Shown here piece by piece: positions 58,441 through 64,000 of a stretch of 64,000 nt of DNA. The notes below the pieces were generated by a model, which was not told the origin of the DNA, searched no databases, and saw only the letters and a program-made list of their open reading frames with translations. Origin of the DNA: Brachypodium distachyon (Eukaryota > Streptophyta > Magnoliopsida > Poales > Poaceae); NCBI RefSeq assembly GCF_000005505.3, contig NC_016133.3, positions 17,980,001 to 18,044,000 of the forward strand, in the 5' to 3' direction. Position numbers and translations under genes: made by a program. The number at the start of each line of letters is the position of its first letter. The first letter of the stretch is position 1.

Positions 58441-58461
58441 ATAGACCGTTTTGTTGTAGTG

Positions 58462-59412
58462 GCAGCAGGGCCCTGGGGTCCTCCAGTGGTGACGTCGGGC
58501 TCCGCTCTGACTCGCCGCTGTCCAGCGTACGCTGCGTCGCGGCCAGCCCGACCAGCACCCCGCCGGCGCCGACGCATCTCACGGCAAAAAACACTGCTTC
58601 GCGGCCAGCCCGACCATGGCGGCTGCGGAGCCGCTCTCCGGCATGCACAAGAGCCGGGAGCTGGCACCGGCACCCTCGCCCAGTCCAGTCCCGCACCACC
58701 GGGCTGCCGTTTTGGGTGGGGAGAGCTTGATTTCGAGGGAGACGAAACCAGATCTGGGGAGAAGTGTGCCGCCGCTAGCCATCATATCCTCACTCGTGCT
58801 GCTCCATAGAAGAACAGGGCAGCGAACGGTGACCGGAATTGAAGAAGAAAATGCAAAATCCGTAGCTCCGGTGCTGGTGCACCAGCAGTTCGGGCTGCAT
58901 CTCCTCAATCATGGACGGGCGGCGTTCCAATCCATTCCCCAATTGTACAACAGCCGCTGCGAGGCTGCTGCCATCGGCCCGCATCCTCGCTGATGTCTAT
59001 TTTTTTTAAAAACACGGTACAAACGCAGACGCTCGTTGAGCTCCGTCCCGAGGCCATCCTCCCCATGGCGCTCCGCCCACCACCTCGATCTCCGCCCGAC
59101 ACCGTCTCGAGTGGCAGCGGCGGCGACCACCACGGCAAAGGCGGCGCGCAGCAGGGACGTAGAAGATTTGAAATGGGATAAAGCTTGATTGGCTAGTCGG
59201 CTAAGGCTCCTGTATCGGCTCACTCCGATATCAAGAAGACTTCATATAGAATCAGGCTCGTGAGTGACAGGTGGGCCCTAATCATTAAGTTGGTGAAATC
59301 TGAGAATTTTTTTTTTTTTGTTAGTAATTAGTCTTCGACTCGTGGGTATAAGTTAAGAGCTTTTGGGTTTGTGTTTTTTGTTACGAGATCGGCTAGAAAT
59401 GTGTCTTTGTGT
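58462..59412. other. GC-rich interior and right TIR of the Mutator-like element
   Basis: Positions 58,462-59,170 are GC-rich with exon-like composition and ORFs on both strands (58,616-58,993 +; 58,909-59,223 -, starting MSRYRSLSRLANQ with an organelle-targeting look). I recognise no family. A captured gene fragment is possible. From about 59,240 the sequence is TIR, including a poly-T run at about 59,308-59,320. Confidence 0.45.
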
Positions 59413-59417
59413 AATTT

Positions 59418-62400
59418 TGTGGCGACCCAGACCATTAAGGTCCTGAAATCACTGTGTTTATAGTACTAGTCCCTGGATCAATGCTAGTACACACAGTTCA
59501 CGATGAAATATCATAATTCATGTCTTTATTACAACGTATAAAAGATAACAATCCAGAGTATTATTACACAACGAAAGTCTAAAATATCAAATGAAGATAA
59601 ATGAGCTTTCATCCACGCCACAGGCAAGTTGAATGTAGACTCGCGACCGTGCGTACCTCCTTCCTTTAATTATCACTCTCTGCACATGATAGGTGCAGAT
59701 AAGTACATTGAATGTACTCGCAAGTAAATACCTGTGAGGTTAGGAGAAATGCAAGTACATGCTTATTAGATAGTTCCTAAGTGGCTTCTATGGTTCTTTT
59801 GCCAAAACAGCAAGTTTCATTTTGAAATACTCATAATAGCTTTTCTTTGCAAAACTCTAAATCTAGAATTTCATAGAAAATAGTTTTGAAAAGTAGATAT
59901 GGTCTTTCTATGGAATCTCCACGACCTAACTATGTATTCTGGGTCAAACTGACACTGACATAGCAACCCTTGATTTCCCTGACCCATTCTGTGGGATCCA
60001 TCGAGTAGATACTCATTCTGTGGATGCTTCCATCGAGTCAAAACAGTGTTTGGTTTTTGAAAACAAAACTAGAAGATCTCCTCTTAACTAGACTTAGTAG
60101 CTCAAAGGTCGCCCGTAAGCAAGGGCATGGCTAATCGATTAGATTGACACTCTCGAGAGGTTTGTACACTTTACCCACCAGACACAATCAGTCCAAAGTG
60201 TTGCCTAACGACAAGCGTGCGCAACAGGTAAAGATTGTGACGAAGTCTTTCACTAGAAGCCCCCTATACTTAATCCTGGCACCGCCCGCCCCATATGAGC
60301 ACATTGGCCCCTCTCCGGATGACGATACCCAAGTAAGGGTTTCCCAGTAGTTACTCGACTAAGCCAGAGCCATAATAGCAGGTGGTTGTACAGGTAAGCT
60401 TTTGGGTTCCATTGGAAAAGAATTGAACTTTTAGATTCTGGACGGCGGTCCCAACGAAAATCCTGAGCATCTGCAGAGCCGAATTGGATGCTGCTCTTGT
60501 CGACAACCAATAATGGTCTCAAACTTACCACTCCGCCTAGTTGAAAACATTTTGAGGATTTTGTTTCAAAAACATTTTTCCAAACACATACGACTCAATT
60601 CTGAGCACTTAATACTTTGAAAATAGTTGGTCCCTCCCGGTACAATAATATAGCAAGCACTTTGTAAAATCATACAAGCAATAACTTAGGGTAATTGGTG
60701 GCATGACAATAACTTATAGGCATACTACTTAGGACATAGCTAATAAATTGCAAACGCATTTTATAAATACTTCATAACAATATAAACCTACACATGCATG
60801 CCTACAACTTATAAACAAAGTAGCATATGCAAAAATTATAGGATTCTAGATGATCAAAGGTATCCACTTGCCTGAGCCTGAGTTGCTGTAACGATCAAAA
60901 TTTCCCTGGCACTCTTCACACTCACACTCGGGATAATCTATCGCGAAGAACGAAAGCAACAATGAATAACTTGTTCAACAACTCCAAATTATAACTCCAA
61001 TAAGAGCCGGATAAGAATTACAAAAACTTAAATTTAGAAAAGCAGCTAACAAGGCACAACTAACACTAATCCAACCGCAAGCACAGATCTAAGGCTAGGG
61101 ACAAGATTTGGAACCAAGTGGAGACAAATGATAACCTACAAGCTGATAGCAGATAGCGAATCTAACGGGAAGGGGACTGTCGAAACACGTCTGAACTAAC
61201 GGTACGGAAGGTACTGAAACTAATAACGTAACTTAAGGCTTATAACACAGAAAGTTTCATCTAAAACGGAGCTAGGAAACAAAAGATACAAGCCTACGAA
61301 AGTAGCTAATCAAAAACAGCATTCTGTGAATACAGTTTTCAATTATTAATCTAGTAGTGTAATCTAATTACATGTTACGTGAAAAGTGTTCTGAGGTGCA
61401 GATTTTTAACCAATATTTACATTACAGAAATAATAAACCAAAAGGGGTTTATAGGTTTTGAACATTAAGCTCTACAAAGTGTCTAATGAATAACAGTGCT
61501 GGCTAGACTAAACCGGTGTCTTAAGTTCTTTTTAACAGGTAGCTAGTTTTGACAAACTTTTAGGTCATTATCTAAACCTAAAAAAGGTGCAAAAAAAAAA
61601 TAGGGTGTAACACAAGACCTACTCGTCATCCTACAGAAGCTTACAACCTAAACGGGTCTACAATCTACTCAACAAGAACGTCGAAAGGTATCTAATCTAA
61701 AACAGACTAACTGGGAATACCGATTTGGAACGATGATGCACTGCTGAAGATGATAGAGACGGGGCTTCTAAAGAGGTGTAATTTATAGAGCAAGATGTAA
61801 GCTACCAGATGCAAAAAGAATTTCCTAAATAGGATCTACGGAACAAAAGATACGGAGTATAGAAGTAGGCTAATCAAAACAGACTGCAGCTCGAAAACAG
61901 AGCAAGAAAGCTCACCGGAGAAGATGGAGTTCGCCGGAGTTGATGGGAGTCGGCGAAACAGAGGTTTCCGGAAGCAAGGCTGTGGTGTATGGTGTTCTAG
62001 GCGTCGAAAGGGATCTAAAGGTGGTGATGGCTCGGGATAATTTGGGGCGAGGCGGTAGGAATTGCTCGCCGGAGTTTGCGTGGAAACGGCGACGAAACTT
62101 GAAATTGGTGGCAAGGTTGACTGCGGCTTCGAGCTAGATTTCGAGGGATTGGTCGGGGCTCTCGAGGGCGTCAGCTTGGGATATTTATAGGGCTCGGGGC
62201 GCTCGGGATAAGGCCGGCGGCGGGTGAGATTTGAACGGGATTCGGTTTCGCTTAAAATTCGGACGAGATAGAGTCCGGGAGGGTTTCAATCTTGTTGGGA
62301 TAGATTCCTTGCTGTGTGGGTCACGAATTAGCGAAGAAATCACGGAGAAAAACGGTTTGGAGGATGTGTTCAAGATGGACGGCCATGGACGCCGGCGACT

Positions 62401-63064
62401 CGAGCTCGAGCTCAGGCTCGGCCATGGCAGGGGCAGCGCGGGCGGGCGGCGGGGCTGCGGCGGCGAGCGGCGGAGCCAGGGCGGCGGGGCAGGGCCGGCG
62501 AGCAGCAGCGGCGGCCGGGCTGGGCTTGGCCATGGACGCAGCCAGAACAGGCACAGCCTGTGCTTGCGTGAGGAAGAAGAAGGAGGAAAGGAGAAAAGAA
62601 AAAAAAAAGGAAAAGAAAAAAGGAAAAAGGAAGGATGACCGTTGGATGGAAAATGGATGGATGAGATTAAAAGATATCTCTTCGGTACACTTAAGTGAAA
62701 ACGGGTTTCACGGAAATACGCCTCCATGTAGAGAAAACGTACTCCGCGGAATAAAAGAAAAAGAAATAAAGAAATAGCTTTTTTCTAGGTCTCTAAATTG
62801 CCAGAAAATCAAATAAGGCAAATAAAATACCAAACGGCATTGGAAAAATTCCAGAAAATTCCTGAAATTCCAAATACCTGTTTGGAAGCTAGGAAAAATA
62901 GTTTCCTCATGAAATATAATTTATAAAACTATTTTTAATGCATATGCAGCTCAAATAAATTCTAACAAATGCATATAATCACTGTTAAGGTCCAAATAAA
63001 CTCCCAATTAAATTGTAAAATCATCTCCAAACTCAAATATGGTCAAAATGATATGCATGTTACA
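59418..63064 (-). mobile_element. Solo LTR (3.65 kb), minus orientation
   Basis: Read on the minus strand it starts TGTAACATGCATATC and ends GGGTCGCCACA. TSD AATTT is at 59,413-59,417 and 63,065-63,069. No internal PBS, gag or pol is present, so it is a solo LTR left by LTR-LTR recombination. A minus-strand TATA box (CTATAAATA, 62,182-62,190) sits between a T-rich U3 and a GC-rich leader-like stretch. The family is probably Gypsy, but I cannot name it. It is related to the insertion at 31,425-34,613. Confidence 0.85.
62182..62190 (-). promoter_or_regulatory. TATA box in the solo LTR
   Basis: CTATAAATATCCC on the minus strand. Transcription would run leftward, away from the protease gene. Confidence 0.55.
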
Positions 63065-63082
63065 AATTTACTCTACAAAGAA

Positions 63083-63446
63083 CACCTCATACATGCAAGA
63101 ACACCTCGCAGTGATGCAATGTCCACTGTCACTCTCTCAGGTCGATAGATGAAAGACCAACGAGCCATATGCTTTCCCTGTTCGCCATCTCTCCTCTGTA
63201 GCTAGGCTTTATCGTCTGTTGGCCAGTGTGGTGCATGCGCGGAAGTTGCGCAACGGTAATTCCCAAGCGACAATCCTTAACCGTTTGCTGGGTTTTCCTT
63301 GCAAACATCCCCCAACGATTCGATCCACAGCTAGCTCCAAAATGCTCCATTATCTCGGTCACACCAATGCCTGTGCCTACGTAACGTACGTACAGCCATA
63401 ACAAGAACGTGTAATCTAAACAGGGAGCAACGCATGCACTACTCAT
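63083..63446 (+). other. Upstream region of the subtilase gene
   Basis: About 360 bp of single-copy-looking DNA between the transposon nest and the TATA box. A short direct repeat AAGAACACCTC occurs twice just at its left (63,078 and 63,099). No other element is recognised. Confidence 0.5.
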
Positions 63447-63453
63447 TATAAAA
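63447..63453 (+). promoter_or_regulatory. TATA box of the subtilase gene
   Basis: TATAAAA in CATTATAAAACCCC, 56 bp before the ATG at 63,509. Transcription would start at about 63,478, giving a leader of about 30 nt. Confidence 0.75.
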
Positions 63454-63508
63454 CCCCATGCATGAACAATTCGTAATACTACACCAGATCATCGTCACGA
63501 AGGTAGCA

Positions 63509-64000
63509 ATGGGAAGCTTCAAGCTCTCCATGTTTGTCTCCCTTCTCCCCTTCTTCCTCCTCTTCTTCGCCCTAGCAGTCGCCGCCGCCAGCAGGGAAGA
63601 GCTCAGCACGTACCTCGTCCACGTGCAGCCCCAGGATGGGGACCTGTTCGCCACGCCTGACGCCCGGGAGACGTGGTACAAGTCGTTCCTCCCGGAGCAC
63701 GGCCATGGGCGTCTCCTCCACGCGTACCACCACGTCGCCAGCGGTTTCGCGGCCCGGCTGACCCGCGGTGAGCTCGCCGCGATCACCGCCATGCCCGGCT
63801 TCGTGGCCGCGGTCCCCAGCGTGGTCTACAAGGTGCAGACCACGCACACGCCGCGGTTCCTCGGTCTGGACACGATGCAGGGCGGGAGGAACGCCACGGC
63901 AGGGTCCGGCGACGGTGTCATTATCGGGGTGCTCGACACCGGCATCTTCCCTGACCACCCTTCCTTCAGCGGCGCCGGCATGCCTCCTCCACCGGCCAAG
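63509..64000 (+). CDS. Subtilisin-like serine protease (SBT family), 5' part, cut by window end
   Basis: The ATG at 63,509 opens a frame of 164 codons with no stop to the window edge. Residues 1-27 are a signal peptide (MGSFKLSMFVSLLPFFLLFF..., ending ALAVAAAS). Residues about 34-110 form the I9 propeptide (STYLVHVQP, AYHHVASGFAARLT, MPGFVAAVPS). The S8 catalytic domain then begins with TTHTPRFLGL and GVIIGVLDTGIFPDHPSF, whose Asp (residue 143) is the catalytic aspartate. The His and Ser motifs and the protease-associated domain lie beyond the window. Plant subtilases of this type are secreted, often single-exon and about 750 aa long. Codons are strongly GC3-rich, usual for grass genes. It looks intact so far. 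Confidence 0.93.
   Translation, partial: MGSFKLSMFVSLLPFFLLFFALAVAAASREELSTYLVHVQPQDGDLFATPDARETWYKSFLPEHGHGRLLHAYHHVASGFAARLTRGELAAITAMPGFVAAVPSVVYKVQTTHTPRFLGLDTMQGGRNATAGSGDGVIIGVLDTGIFPDHPSFSGAGMPPPPAK

Larger units (their letters stand above)
14675..58461. mobile_element. Non-autonomous CACTA (En/Spm) transposon
   Basis: It starts CACTACTACAGAAAAG and ends TTTTGTTGTAGTG, with the 3-bp TSD GCA at 14,672-14,674 and 58,462-58,464. Both ends carry arrays of a short subterminal repeat built on CATCACTAACGGTCG. Without the Copia insertion it is about 2.26 kb. Only fragments of a minus-strand ORF with a Ulp1-like segment remain; the TNP2-type transposase is absent, so it could not have moved on its own. 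Confidence 0.88.
14409..63073. mobile_element. Mutator-like element, outermost layer of the nest
   Basis: The left end is GAGTAAATTGCAGAGAAACC (14,409 on). The right end, read through the solo LTR inserted in it, ends TGTAATTTACTC at 63,073. Inner TIR segments also pair: left GAAGACTAATGAATAACAGA against the complement of right TTGTTAGTAATTAGTCTTC (about 59,320-59,340), and left GGCCCACATGTCATACAC against right GTGAGTGACAGGTGGGCC (about 59,260). Flanks are TACAAACAA (14,400-14,408) and TACAAAGAA (63,074-63,082), 8/9 identical. Its own DNA is 14,409-14,674, 58,462-59,417 and the last 9 bp, about 1.2 kb, with no transposase. The GC-rich centre suggests a Pack-MULE-like non-autonomous element. 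Confidence 0.8.

Noticed and set aside
63078..63113. AAGAACACCTC direct repeat as a TSD
   Set aside because: Both copies are on the same side, 21 bp apart, with no element between; the 9-bp TACAAAGAA fits the Mutator-like boundary.

Overview
The window is nuclear DNA of a grass (Poaceae). Evidence: intron-containing plant genes, Stowaway MITEs with TA target duplications, and CACTA, Mutator-like, SIRE/Maximus-like Copia and Tat-like Gypsy elements. Pooideae is my best guess; I cannot name the species.

Layout. Positions 1-14,408 are low-copy DNA. They hold the 3' ten exons of an AFG1-like mitochondrial ATPase gene (1330-3398, +), a small single-pass membrane protein gene with a 2.1-kb leader intron (promoter near 5456, CDS 7861-8154, +), a 5'-truncated LINE (about 12,290-13,410, -) and several MITEs. 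Positions 14,409-63,073 form one nest of transposons. Positions 63,074-64,000 hold the promoter and first 164 codons of a subtilisin-like protease gene, cut by the window end.

The nest can be unpacked from target site duplications (TSDs). A Mutator-like element (14,409-63,073; 9-bp TSD, 8/9 match) received a non-autonomous CACTA element (14,675-58,461; TSD GCA). It also received a solo LTR in its right terminal repeat (59,418-63,064; TSD AATTT). The CACTA was split by a SIRE-like Copia element (15,860-57,377; TSD CTCCA). That Copia was hit twice downstream of pol by related Tat-like Gypsy elements: Gypsy-1 (22,943-40,590, 5' LTR truncated) and Gypsy-2 (43,346-55,852; TSD GAATC). Gypsy-1 carries a fifth-layer insertion (about 31,425-34,613) related to the solo LTR. 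With the insertions subtracted, the Mutator-like element is about 1.2 kb, the CACTA about 2.3 kb and the Copia about 11.4 kb.

The most interesting structure lies between pol and an antisense gene in both Gypsy copies: a conserved TATA box followed about 82 bp later by four tandem hairpins at 105-112-bp spacing in Gypsy-2. Stem sequences differ from hairpin to hairpin but stay complementary, and unit 4 shows a paired T:A to A:T change between the two copies. This looks like a structured non-coding RNA module of the retrotransposon. Both copies also carry an antisense three-exon gene (putative gypsy-type transposon domain followed by a coiled coil), with introns at matching positions and a candidate antisense TATA box. 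The Copia carries an intron-containing extra ORF in the envelope position, surrounded by clusters of a CCGGAA-n-TTCCGG palindrome.

All the retroelements look dead. Stops are mostly C-to-T or G-to-A changes, and catalytic residues are lost in the Copia integrase and in both Gypsy reverse transcriptases.
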